64,000 bases of DNA, taken from the NCBI GenBank assembly GCA_019670725.1, contig AP024629.1, positions 310,001-374,000 of the forward strand. Direction: 5' to 3'. The notes beneath the pieces are model-generated. The model had not been told where the DNA came from. It did not search any database and worked only from the letters and a program-made list of their open reading frames with translations. Made by a program: the position numbers and the translations under genes. Origin of the DNA: Alphaproteobacteria bacterium SO-S41 (GTDB lineage: Bacteria > Pseudomonadota > Alphaproteobacteria > Micropepsales > Micropepsaceae). This document shows, piece by piece, positions 55,232-62,557 of the stretch. Positions within the stretch are counted from its first letter, which is position 1; each line of letters opens with the position of its first letter.

Positions 55232-56503
55232 GTGACCGACCAGCCCCCCAGCGCGACGCCCGGCGATATCGAGGCCGCGCTCGAAAACGTCCGTGCGGGG
55301 ATCGCTGTCCCGCCGCCGCCCCCCATTGTCGAACCATCGCGCCGCGAGGACGGCCGCAAGGGCGATTGGCTTGGTCTCGGCGCCTTGCTCGTCGCTGCTG
55401 CCGTGCTGGGCGGGGCCATTGCGCTGTTCCTGCCCGTCTTTACCGGCCTCAACCTCGGCGGCAATGAAGACGCCCGCCGCCGCATCGGCGAGCTGGAGAC
55501 GCGGATCGGCCAGCTCGCGGCCGGCGGTTCGAACGACGCGGCTGAGCAGTCCTTCCGCGATCTCTCGACGCGACTGGAAGGGGTCGAGGTCCGCGTCCGC
55601 GCGCTGGAGGCGACTGCCGGCAATACCGCGCCGCCGCCGCCCGCCGCGCCCGATCCCGCACTCACCGATCATGTTGCGGCGCTCGACTCCGCGCTCGGCG
55701 AGCTCCGCACACGCTTCGAGGCGCTGGAGCAGACCGTCGCCGGCCTCGCCGCCGCCCCGCCACCGGCCGCACCGCCGCCCGTGGCACCAGTTCCGGCGCC
55801 CGTCCCGTCCGTCGATACCGCCGCGCTCGCCGATCTCGTGGCGCGCGTCGATGCGCTCGGCAGCGAGCTCGCCGCGGTCACCCAGCGCCTCGCGGCACTG
55901 GAAACGGCGACGCCGGCGCAGGCGCAGGAGATCGTCACGGCGCTCGATCGCCGCATTTCCGAACTCGAAAACGCTGATCCCGGCCGCGCCGGGCGCAATG
56001 CGGCGCTCGCGCTGACCGTGTCGCGCCTCGGTGAAGCGGTGGCGTCGGGCCGGCCGTTCACCGCCGAACTCGCGGCGCTGAAGCAGGTCGCGCCCGCCAC
56101 GCTCGACCTGACGCCATTCGAGGCGGCGTCCGCGACGGGAATGCCGACCGTGCAGCGCCTCGCCGCGCAGCTGGAAGCGCTCGATCCCGCGATCCGCGCC
56201 GGCATGGATGAAGATCGCGGCGGCGACTGGCTGGATCGCCTGTGGCGCGGGCTTGGCGGTCTCGTCACCGTGCGCACGACGGGTGAGCCCGCGGGCGACA
56301 CGCCCGAAGACCGGCTTGATCGTGCCCGCCTTCGCCTCGCGGAAGGCGATCTCCGTGCCGCCGCCGGCGAGCTCGATTGGCTGTGGGGCCAGGCGCGGGT
56401 CGCCGCGCAGGGCTGGATCGACCTCGCAAAAACCCGAATTGCCCTCGACGATGCCCTCGCCGCGCTCACGCTGGCGATCCTTGAGGACTTGTCGCGGCCA
56501 TGA
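55232..56503 (+). CDS. Mic60/mitofilin-like membrane protein
   Basis: The 423-residue protein has one membrane segment at about 47-70 (LGLGALLVAAAVLGGAIALFL), a long coiled-coil region with repeated ELETRI/RLEGVEVRVRALE heptads and a C-terminal helical domain. Between hemD and hemY this is where alphaproteobacterial Mic60 homologues are usually encoded; they shape inner-membrane curvature. The start is GTG 55232. The stop overlaps the hemY-like start (ATGA). Length and architecture support the call, but the sequence is fast-evolving. Confidence 0.8.
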   Translation: MTDQPPSATPGDIEAALENVRAGIAVPPPPPIVEPSRREDGRKGDWLGLGALLVAAAVLGGAIALFLPVFTGLNLGGNEDARRRIGELETRIGQLAAGGSNDAAEQSFRDLSTRLEGVEVRVRALEATAGNTAPPPPAAPDPALTDHVAALDSALGELRTRFEALEQTVAGLAAAPPPAAPPPVAPVPAPVPSVDTAALADLVARVDALGSELAAVTQRLAALETATPAQAQEIVTALDRRISELENADPGRAGRNAALALTVSRLGEAVASGRPFTAELAALKQVAPATLDLTPFEAASATGMPTVQRLAAQLEALDPAIRAGMDEDRGGDWLDRLWRGLGGLVTVRTTGEPAGDTPEDRLDRARLRLAEGDLRAAAGELDWLWGQARVAAQGWIDLAKTRIALDDALAALTLAILEDLSRP

Positions 56504-57906
56504 TCCGTCTCGTCTGGCTCTTCCTCGTCGCGGCGGCCATCGCGGTCGCCGCCGCACTGCTCGCGGGCCAGCAGGGCGAGGTCGTGATCGCCTGGGGCAG
56601 CACCGAATTCCGCATGGCGCCTGCCGTCGCCGCGGCGCTCGCCTTCGCTGGGATCGCCGTGCTGATCGCGCTGTGGCGCCTTGTCGGCTTCCTGCTGGAC
56701 TGGCCGGGCGCGATGAGCCATTGGCGGCGCGAACGCCGCCGCAAGGCTGGCTATCTCTCGCTCGCGCGCGGCATGGTCGCGGTCGCCGCCGGCGATGCCC
56801 GCGAAGCGCGCCGCCATCAGGCGCGCGCCAAGGCGGCGGGCGACGAGCCGCTGCTCTCGCAACTGCTCGCCGCCCAGACGGCGCAGCTTGAAGGCGACGA
56901 GGACGGCGCCGCGCGCGCCTATGCCGACATGCTCGGCCGACCCGAAACCGAGTTCCTGGGTCTCCGCGGCCTCTTCATGCAGGCAACACGGCGCGGCGAC
57001 ACCGTCACCGCCCGCCGCCATGCCGCCCGCGCCTTTGCGCTGCGGCCGCAGACGCCCTGGGTCGCGACCGCGCTGTTCGAGCTCGAGGCTCAGGCCGGCG
57101 ACTGGCCCGCTGCCGAAAAGGCGCTGGACGCGCAGGCCAAGGCCAAGCTGCTGACGCCCGACATCACCCGCCGCCGCCGCGCCGTGCTCGCCGCCGCCGA
57201 TGCGCGCGAGCGGCTCGCCGCCGGCCAGTCCGGCCCGGCGCTCGACCGCGCCCGCGACGCGCTGAAGATCGCACCCGGCCTCCTCGCCGCCGCGCTCGTC
57301 GCGGCGCGCGCCTATCGCACGGAAGGCCGCATCAAACGCGCCGCGGCGGTGCTGGAGCGCGCCTGGGCCGCCGCGCCGCATCCCGACCTCGCCGCCGCCT
57401 ATGCCGATCTTGCCGCAGGCCCCGCGGCGCGGCGCTTCGACCGGCTGATCGCGCTCAACCCGACGCATCCCGAAAGCCGTCTCCTGTCGGCGGCGCAGGA
57501 AGCGGCGCGCGGCGCCTATGGCGAGGCCGAGGGCATTCTCCAGCCGCTGCTGACACCGCATCCCGGCGGCCGTGCGGCGCGGCTGATGGCCGACATCGCG
57601 GAGGCCCGCGGCGATGCGACGGGCGCGCGGCTGTGGAGCGACCGGGCCTTGCGCGCGCCGCGCGACGGGGTCTGGCGCTGCGAGGCCTGCGGCCACGAGG
57701 CGGCGGGCTGGACCGCGATCTGCGCGAAATGCGCGGCGTTCGATACGCTGAGCTGGACCCAGCCCGAGCCGGTCGCCGCGCCGGCCCTGCTGGAGGACGA
57801 CGCCGCCGACGCGCTTTACCGCCTTGCGCCGCCCGAAAAGGCGGAGGAGGTTCGGCCTCCACTGCCAGATGTGGAAGACGGCTCCGACTGGAACGAGGGC
57901 CGCTGA
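56500..57906 (+). CDS. HemY-like TPR protein with C-terminal zinc ribbon
   Basis: The 468-residue protein has two N-terminal membrane segments (about 1-22 and 42-64), a HemY-N region FLLDWPGAMSHWRRERRRKAGYLSLARGMVAVAAGD, then TPR-like helical repeats. Near the end cysteines 394, 397, 408 and 411 form a zinc-ribbon-like CxxC...CxxC set. It is the usual partner of Mic60-like genes in the hem cluster and is thought to help heme or envelope assembly. It is not the protoporphyrinogen oxidase also called HemY. Confidence 0.85.
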   Translation: MIRLVWLFLVAAAIAVAAALLAGQQGEVVIAWGSTEFRMAPAVAAALAFAGIAVLIALWRLVGFLLDWPGAMSHWRRERRRKAGYLSLARGMVAVAAGDAREARRHQARAKAAGDEPLLSQLLAAQTAQLEGDEDGAARAYADMLGRPETEFLGLRGLFMQATRRGDTVTARRHAARAFALRPQTPWVATALFELEAQAGDWPAAEKALDAQAKAKLLTPDITRRRRAVLAAADARERLAAGQSGPALDRARDALKIAPGLLAAALVAARAYRTEGRIKRAAAVLERAWAAAPHPDLAAAYADLAAGPAARRFDRLIALNPTHPESRLLSAAQEAARGAYGEAEGILQPLLTPHPGGRAARLMADIAEARGDATGARLWSDRALRAPRDGVWRCEACGHEAAGWTAICAKCAAFDTLSWTQPEPVAAPALLEDDAADALYRLAPPEKAEEVRPPLPDVEDGSDWNEGR

Positions 57907-57921
57907 GGGGAGCGCACGCGT

Positions 57922-58869
57922 ATGCTGAAATGGCTGGGGCGAATCCTGGCGGCGCTCGCGGTGCTGCTCGTTGCGGGCGGGCTCGCGCTCTATGAACCCG
58001 ACGTGCCGCGCGCTGAACTCGTCGCGCGCTACGGCGGACCGCAATCGCATTTCATCACGCTGACCTCCGGCGCCGTTGCGCACTACCGCGATCAGGGTCC
58101 CGCCGACGCGCCGGTCCTCGTCTTGCTGCACGGGTCGAACGCCTCGCTCCACACCTGGGAGCCCTGGGTGAAGGCGCTGGCCGGCGACTTCCGGGTGGTC
58201 AGCGTCGATCTGCCCGGCCACGGGCTTACCGGCGCGGTGCCCGGGGACGATTACAGCCAGAAGGGCATGGCGGGCTTCGTGCTGGAATTCGTCCAGGCGC
58301 TGAAGCTCGACACCTTCGCGATCGGCGGCAATTCGATGGGCGGCGGCGTCGCGGCGCGCTTCGTCATCGACAATCCCGGCCGGGCCACGAAGTTGATCCT
58401 CGTCGATTCCGCGGGCTTCCCGCCCAAGACGCCCAGCGATCCCGGCCTCGGTTTTCGCCTCGCGCGCCTGCCGGTCATCCAGAACCTGCTGTTGGTGGTG
58501 ACCCCGCGCAGCCTTTTCGCCGCCAGCCTCAAGACCGCGATCGCCGACGATGGGCTGGTGACGGACGCGATGGTCGACCGCTATTGGCTGCTGAACCGCA
58601 TGGCGGGGACCCGCGCAGCCAGCCTCAAGCGCTTCCAGCTCGACCCCGACACCACCGTCCAGTCCCGGGCCGGCGAGATCGCGATTCCGACCCTGATCCT
58701 TTGGGGCGCCAAGGACACGCTCATCCCGGTCGACGCCGCTTCGTCCTGGCAGGCGGCGGTCAAGGGCTCGCAGCTCATCGTCTATCCGGACGCCGGTCAT
58801 GTCCCGATGGAGGAGGTCGCCGAGACATCTGCCGCCGACGCCGCCAAATTCCTTAGCGCGACGCCATGA
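57922..58869 (+). CDS. Alpha/beta hydrolase with N-terminal membrane anchor
   Basis: The 315-residue protein opens with a hydrophobic segment (LGRILAALAVLLVAGGLAL) that may be a signal anchor. Hydrolase landmarks are LLHGSNASLHTWEPW, GGNSMGGG with nucleophile serine, WGAKDTLIPVD and DAGHVPMEE with catalytic His. The substrate is unknown. It is 15 bp after the hemY-like gene, so it may be co-transcribed. ATG 57922 is clear. Confidence 0.87.
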   Translation: MLKWLGRILAALAVLLVAGGLALYEPDVPRAELVARYGGPQSHFITLTSGAVAHYRDQGPADAPVLVLLHGSNASLHTWEPWVKALAGDFRVVSVDLPGHGLTGAVPGDDYSQKGMAGFVLEFVQALKLDTFAIGGNSMGGGVAARFVIDNPGRATKLILVDSAGFPPKTPSDPGLGFRLARLPVIQNLLLVVTPRSLFAASLKTAIADDGLVTDAMVDRYWLLNRMAGTRAASLKRFQLDPDTTVQSRAGEIAIPTLILWGAKDTLIPVDAASSWQAAVKGSQLIVYPDAGHVPMEEVAETSAADAAKFLSATP

Positions 58870-58950
58870 CGCTCCCGCGTTGCACCCGGCGGCGTTTCGT
58901 GGCACATCCCCGCGCGTTTCCGGATCAGGGGCTATTCGCCCCGCCCAAGG

Positions 58951-59026
58951 GCCGCCTTAGCTCAGCCGGTAGAGCATCGCATTCGTAATGCGAGGGTCAG
59001 GTGTTCGAGTCACCTAGGCGGCACCA
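58951..59026 (+). tRNA. tRNA-Thr(CGU)
   Basis: A complete 76-nt cloverleaf is present: acceptor GCCGCCT/AGGCGGC, D-arm, anticodon stem TCGCA/TGCGA with loop TTCGTAA, anticodon CGT at 58984-58986, T-arm with GTTCGAGTC, discriminator A and encoded CCA at 59024-59026. It reads the threonine codon ACG. Confidence 0.96.
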
Positions 59027-59059
59027 CCATTCTCACGCGTAACGCTACAGGCGTCTGCT

Positions 59060-59293
59060 TCAGCAAGGCACGTTGTAGCATTCGACATCGCCGTCTTCGT
59101 TGACGTAGCAGACCCTTTTCCAGCCATCGCGGCATTCGAACTCATAGCGTTTCTTGCCGCGCGCCTCCTCGAAGCTCATCGCCTCCGCGAGCCTTTCGGG
59201 ACCAAGCCGGTCCGGTGAAAACCCTCGGGCGCGTTCGTATCCCCGCGCCCTTATCGTTGAGAGGCGTATCGGAGCGGGTCTGCCTTTGGTCAT
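59060..59293 (-). CDS. Small Cys-containing hypothetical protein
   Basis: The 77-residue product starts at ATG 59293 and is basic in its N-terminal half. The C-terminal part has four cysteines (FECRDG, RVCYV, VECYN, VPC), compatible with a small metal-binding or disulfide-rich fold. There is no signal peptide. It lies 33 bp after tRNA-Thr in a lower-GC patch. No family is recognised, and it may be specific to few strains. Confidence 0.55.
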   Translation of the reverse strand: MTKGRPAPIRLSTIRARGYERARGFSPDRLGPERLAEAMSFEEARGKKRYEFECRDGWKRVCYVNEDGDVECYNVPC

Positions 59294-59314
59294 GTTGGCC
59301 TCGCGTGATGCGGT

Positions 59315-60127
59315 CTAGCGGTTCCTGGAAGAGTCCTGATCGGTCGACCGCAGCAGGTAGAATTCATGGTCCTGTTGGGTCTCGCGCGTTGGCGGTGGAA
59401 GGTCCTTGCCGGTGCCCCTCACAAAGTCCTTTTCGGATTTGCCGATCGTGATTGCGACCTTACTGACCCGCTCTCGCGAGCCATTGACGGCCGGGCCGCC
59501 GACGAACCGCGTAATGGTCCAGACCGGATTTGCACCGCCCTCCCATTTGAAGGTGAACTTCACGGTCGCGGACACGGTCTGCGGCACGAGCATCGGCTTT
59601 TCCGACGCCCGCATGGTGAACAGGAGATCGTCGAAGACGCGATCAAGCGTGAGATAACCCTTGATCGTGCCGGGCGCTTCGTTGCTGCAGGTTGCCGGGT
59701 CCTTGATGGCGTCCGTTTTCTCCGGGTTCGGAAACTGGCTGAAGGGGAAGTAGTAGCTGACCTCCTCGTTTCGCTCGGCGGTCTGGGTGTATTTCGTGCC
59801 CAACCCCAGATTCAGGACATCCGAGCCCGGCAGATCGAATTCCGGGGTCGCGTCCACGCCGGCGCTCAGTTCTTCTGTGACATTCAGCGTCAGAGTGACG
59901 ACTGCGCCGGAGTCTTTCAGCCAGTCCAACCGGCCGGCGTCGCCGTCATAGGTCCGCTCCCTGAGATAGCCCGAGCGCAACTCGCATTTCACGTGGTTCA
60001 TCACGTTGTTCACGAGCGTGCCGACCGCGCTCTTGTCGTTTGAGAGGACAAATTCAGGGACGGCGCTGGCACATCCAGCCACTGCCAGTGCGCCGCATAA
60101 ACTGATCCAGCTTTCCCCACGCATCAT
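59315..60127 (-). CDS. Putative lipoprotein of unknown function
   Basis: The 270-residue product has a lipoprotein signal (lipobox VAGC near residue 19) and a beta-rich mature part with VTLTLNVTEE, DVLNLGLGTKYTQTAERNE and VKFTFKWEGGANPVWTITRF, which looks like an outer-membrane-associated beta protein. No family is recognised. Codon use and GC are visibly lower than in flanking genes, suggesting transfer. ATG 60127 (or 60124) follows GGGGG. Confidence 0.7.
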   Translation of the reverse strand: MMRGESWISLCGALAVAGCASAVPEFVLSNDKSAVGTLVNNVMNHVKCELRSGYLRERTYDGDAGRLDWLKDSGAVVTLTLNVTEELSAGVDATPEFDLPGSDVLNLGLGTKYTQTAERNEEVSYYFPFSQFPNPEKTDAIKDPATCSNEAPGTIKGYLTLDRVFDDLLFTMRASEKPMLVPQTVSATVKFTFKWEGGANPVWTITRFVGGPAVNGSRERVSKVAITIGKSEKDFVRGTGKDLPPPTRETQQDHEFYLLRSTDQDSSRNR

Positions 60128-60190
60128 GCCCCCGGCTTCACATATGGTGCCTAAGAAACAACCTGAAGTGGTATTATGATAAAATACAAT

Positions 60191-60205
60191 GTGACGTTTA
60201 GTCAC
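60191..60205. promoter_or_regulatory. Inverted repeat GTGAC-N5-GTCAC
   Basis: Perfect 5+5+5 inverted repeat in the divergent AT-rich region between the lipoprotein gene and mucR, 64 bp upstream of the lipoprotein start. It is a plausible regulator site. Confidence 0.4.
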
Positions 60206-60247
60206 TGCGCAATGCCGTCCATCGAGCAGACGGATTGGCGGCGAAAT

Positions 60248-60264
60248 TTGCGGCCTGGCCGCAA
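60248..60264. promoter_or_regulatory. Inverted repeat TTGCGGCC-T-GGCCGCAA
   Basis: A perfect 17-nt palindrome with a single central base lies in the same divergent region. The short centre favours a dimeric protein-binding site over an RNA hairpin. Confidence 0.4.
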
Positions 60265-60294
60265 GGCGATCCAGAAATTCATGTGAGATTTTTA

Positions 60295-60316
60295 ATTTGT
60301 TCGCTAGGGAACAAAT
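60295..60316. promoter_or_regulatory. AT-rich inverted repeat ATTTGTTC-N6-GAACAAAT before mucR
   Basis: A perfect 8+6+8 inverted repeat ends 57 bp upstream of the mucR start. MucR/Ros regulators bind AT-rich sites and often control their own promoter, so autoregulation is a reasonable guess. Confidence 0.45.
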
Positions 60317-60372
60317 CTTGTTTTTGCGCGTGGTAGTATTATCAACGCTTACATCCTAAAGAAGGCAGGTAC

Positions 60373-60819
60373 ATGAACGACGATGTGACAGGACCGGACG
60401 CCACGGACCTGCTGGGAAGTACCGCTGAAATCGTCGCCGCCTATGTCGGCCAGAATCAGATCATGCAGGGCGATTTGCCCGCGCTCATCCGCTCCGTACA
60501 CGATGCCCTGACAGGGATTTCCGTGCCGCAACCTGCGGCGGCGCCCGAGGCGTTGGTCCCGGCCGTGCCGGTGAAAAAGTCGGTCACCGACGCCTACATC
60601 ATCTGCCTGGAAGACGGCGCGAAGCTGAAAGTGCTGAAGCGCTATCTGAGGACGCATTTCAACCTGACGCCCGAGGAATACCGGGCGAAGTGGAACCTGC
60701 CCAAGGACTATCCGATGGTCGCGGCCGACTACGCCCAGACCCGTTCGGACATGGCCAAGCGCATCGGGCTCGGCCGGAAGGCGCCCGATAGCGGGCGGGG
60801 CCGCAAGAAGAAAGCCTAG
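60373..60819 (+). CDS. mucR: MucR/Ros family zinc-finger transcriptional regulator
   Basis: The 148-residue protein has a helical N-terminal oligomerisation part and the Ros/MucR core YIICLEDGAKLKVLKRYLRTHFNLTPEEYRAKWNLP-like at 75-110. In Ros the zinc site is Cys-Cys-His-His; here the equivalent positions are Cys78, Asp81, Tyr91 and His95, so the first His is replaced by Tyr. The C-terminus is basic (GRGRKKKA). These proteins act as global, H-NS-like repressors in alphaproteobacteria. ATG 60373 is clear. It overlaps the convergent CDF gene by 4 bp. Confidence 0.92.
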   Translation: MNDDVTGPDATDLLGSTAEIVAAYVGQNQIMQGDLPALIRSVHDALTGISVPQPAAAPEALVPAVPVKKSVTDAYIICLEDGAKLKVLKRYLRTHFNLTPEEYRAKWNLPKDYPMVAADYAQTRSDMAKRIGLGRKAPDSGRGRKKKA

Positions 60820-61751
60820 CTCGCCGAAGTTGCAGCGGCCGTTTTTTCCGGCGGCGCCTTCCCGGGGCGCAGGAAGACGCGCGTGATGCGCTCGTCCGCC
60901 TTGGCGACCTCGGCAGTCAGCCGGTCGGCCGCCGCTTCGATCTGAGGCCCCGACAGCGCGTCGTCGAAATCGAGCGTGATGGCGACCAGGATTTCGCTGG
61001 GGCCGAGATGCAGGCTGAGGATCTCGGCCGCGCTGACGACCGTCGCATCGCCGTCCAGCACCGCCTTGATTTTTGCGAGCACGCGCGGGCTCGCGGCCTC
61101 GCCGGCGATGAGGCTGCGGGTTTCATTGGCGAGAAACAGCGCAACCGCCATCAGCAACAGGCCGATGCCGATCGAGGCGATGGCGTCGGCCATGTGCCAG
61201 CCGAGCGTCGAGAGCGAGACGCCGACCAGCGCGATGACGAGGCCGATCAACGCCGCGGCGTCCTCGAGCAGGACTGCGAAGAGATTGGGGTCCTTGCTGC
61301 CGCGCAGGAAGGTGACGAAGCCGACGCTGCCCGCGACCGCTTTGTATTCATGCCAGGCGACGCGGAACGAGGCGCCCTCCATCAGGATCGCGGCGCCGAG
61401 CACGATGAAGTTGATCCAGGGCCGGTCGATCGGGGCGGGATGCGACAGGCGGTCGATGCCCTCCCACAGCGAGATCGCGCCGCCGGCCGCGAAGATCATC
61501 AGCGCGACGATGAACGACCAGAAATAAACCTCCATGCCGTAGCCGAAGGGATGGCTGGCGCTGGGCGCGCGGCGCGCCCGGCTGGCGCCGACCAGCAGCA
61601 GCAGCTGGTTGCCGGTATCGACGAAGGAGTGGATCGCCTCGGTGAGCATCGCCGCGCTGCCGGTCAGCAGGAAGGCGGCGAGCTTGGTGGCGGCGATGGC
61701 GAGATTGGCGGCGAGCGCGGCGAGAACGACGCGGCGTGCCTGCGAGGTCAT
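60816..61751 (-). CDS. Cation diffusion facilitator family transporter
   Basis: The 311-residue protein has about six membrane segments and a C-terminal cytoplasmic domain (ATVVSAAEILSLHLGPSEILVAITLDFDD). The first metal site reads EAIHSFVDTGNQ (HxxxD) in TM2. The TM5 site reads LLEDAAALIG, unlike the HxxxD or DxxxD of common zinc exporters and closer to the SLC30A9-like branch. It is coupled to the Fur-type gene (4-bp overlap), so it is probably metal-regulated. Zinc is likely but not certain. Confidence 0.85.
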   Translation of the reverse strand: MTSQARRVVLAALAANLAIAATKLAAFLLTGSAAMLTEAIHSFVDTGNQLLLLVGASRARRAPSASHPFGYGMEVYFWSFIVALMIFAAGGAISLWEGIDRLSHPAPIDRPWINFIVLGAAILMEGASFRVAWHEYKAVAGSVGFVTFLRGSKDPNLFAVLLEDAAALIGLVIALVGVSLSTLGWHMADAIASIGIGLLLMAVALFLANETRSLIAGEAASPRVLAKIKAVLDGDATVVSAAEILSLHLGPSEILVAITLDFDDALSGPQIEAAADRLTAEVAKADERITRVFLRPGKAPPEKTAAATSAS

Positions 61752-62224
61752 GCTGCGGCCTTGGCGGCGCAAGCGGCACAGGTGCCGCTGATCTCGACCA
61801 CCGTGCGGCGCGGCTTGAAGCCGCGCGCCGAGACGGTCTTGCGCATCGCCTCGCCCAAGGCGGGATCGGCGATCTCCTCGACCGTCTTGCAGGTCTCGCA
61901 GATCAGAAAGCCCGCATCATGGCTTCTTTCGGCATCGAAACAGGCGACGAAGGCATTCAGCGTGTCGATTCGGTGCACGAAGCCCTGTTCGACCAGGAAG
62001 CCGAGCGCGCGATAGACGGTCGGCGGCGCAGCGCGGCCGCGCTCGCCCGCGAGGCGCTGCAGGATGTCGTAGGCGCCGATCGGCGTGTGGCTTTCGGCGA
62101 CGATATCCAGCACCCGCGCACGCGTTTCGGTGAGCCGCAGGCCTCGCCGTTCGGTCAGGCGCCTGGCGGCATCGAGCGCCTCGCTGCGGCAGGAGGCGTG
62201 ATCGTGGACGTGGGATGCGGTCAT
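61748..62224 (-). CDS. Fur/Zur family metalloregulator
   Basis: The 158-residue protein has an N-terminal winged-helix domain (LRLTETRARVLDIV, PPTVYRALGFLVEQGFVHRI) and a dimerisation domain with structural zinc pairs C109-xx-C112 and C149-xx-C152. The pattern and length fit Zur more than Fur. The N-terminus HVHDHASC is unusually metal-rich. ATG 62224 is preferred; ATG 62257 lacks a ribosome-binding site. It forms an operon with the CDF exporter. Confidence 0.87.
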   Translation of the reverse strand: MTASHVHDHASCRSEALDAARRLTERRGLRLTETRARVLDIVAESHTPIGAYDILQRLAGERGRAAPPTVYRALGFLVEQGFVHRIDTLNAFVACFDAERSHDAGFLICETCKTVEEIADPALGEAMRKTVSARGFKPRRTVVEISGTCAACAAKAAA

Positions 62225-62557
62225 GTCAGGTGACTTTGCGTCATGTCGTGGCGTCATATTCGCAATTTGCGTTTTATGGCGATCCAGAAGCGTTGCCCAA
62301 ATACAATACGCCCGAAAGAGCGTTTGGTTGAAATCACTTACGCCATACTCTGCAGCAACACCCGCTTGACACAAACCGCCCCGGTGTGTGCTTTGGCGAC
62401 GGACTGCAAATCAGGCGCCGGGGAGGCGTCACCGCGCAGCGACAAGCCCGAATATGGGTGCGCGCGCGAACAATAAAACCAAGAAATGCCTCCTTTGGTC
62501 TGAGCGCGTCAGAAGAACGCCAGACGACATTACCTCACGGGGTTGGAGGAAAATATC
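62225..62557. promoter_or_regulatory. Divergent intergenic region between the Zur-like and DUF1302 genes
   Basis: This 333-bp gap contains a perfect palindrome CGCAA-T-TTGCG at 62261-62271, 37 bp before the Zur-like start, which could be a metalloregulator site. TTGACA at 62366-62371 could be a -35 box for the plus-strand gene, but the -10 17 bases later (TGCTTT) is weak. GGAGGA at 62545-62550 is the ribosome-binding site of the DUF1302 gene. No gene is supported inside the gap. Confidence 0.4.

Noticed and set aside
55669-58905. 1078-residue minus-strand frame across the Mic60/HemY region
   Set aside because: It is antisense to three consecutive, overlapping real genes and has no recognisable domain.
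59027-60372. Integrated genomic island with attachment sites at tRNA-Thr
   Set aside because: No second copy of the tRNA 3' end and no integrase could be seen, so only a compositional remark is kept.
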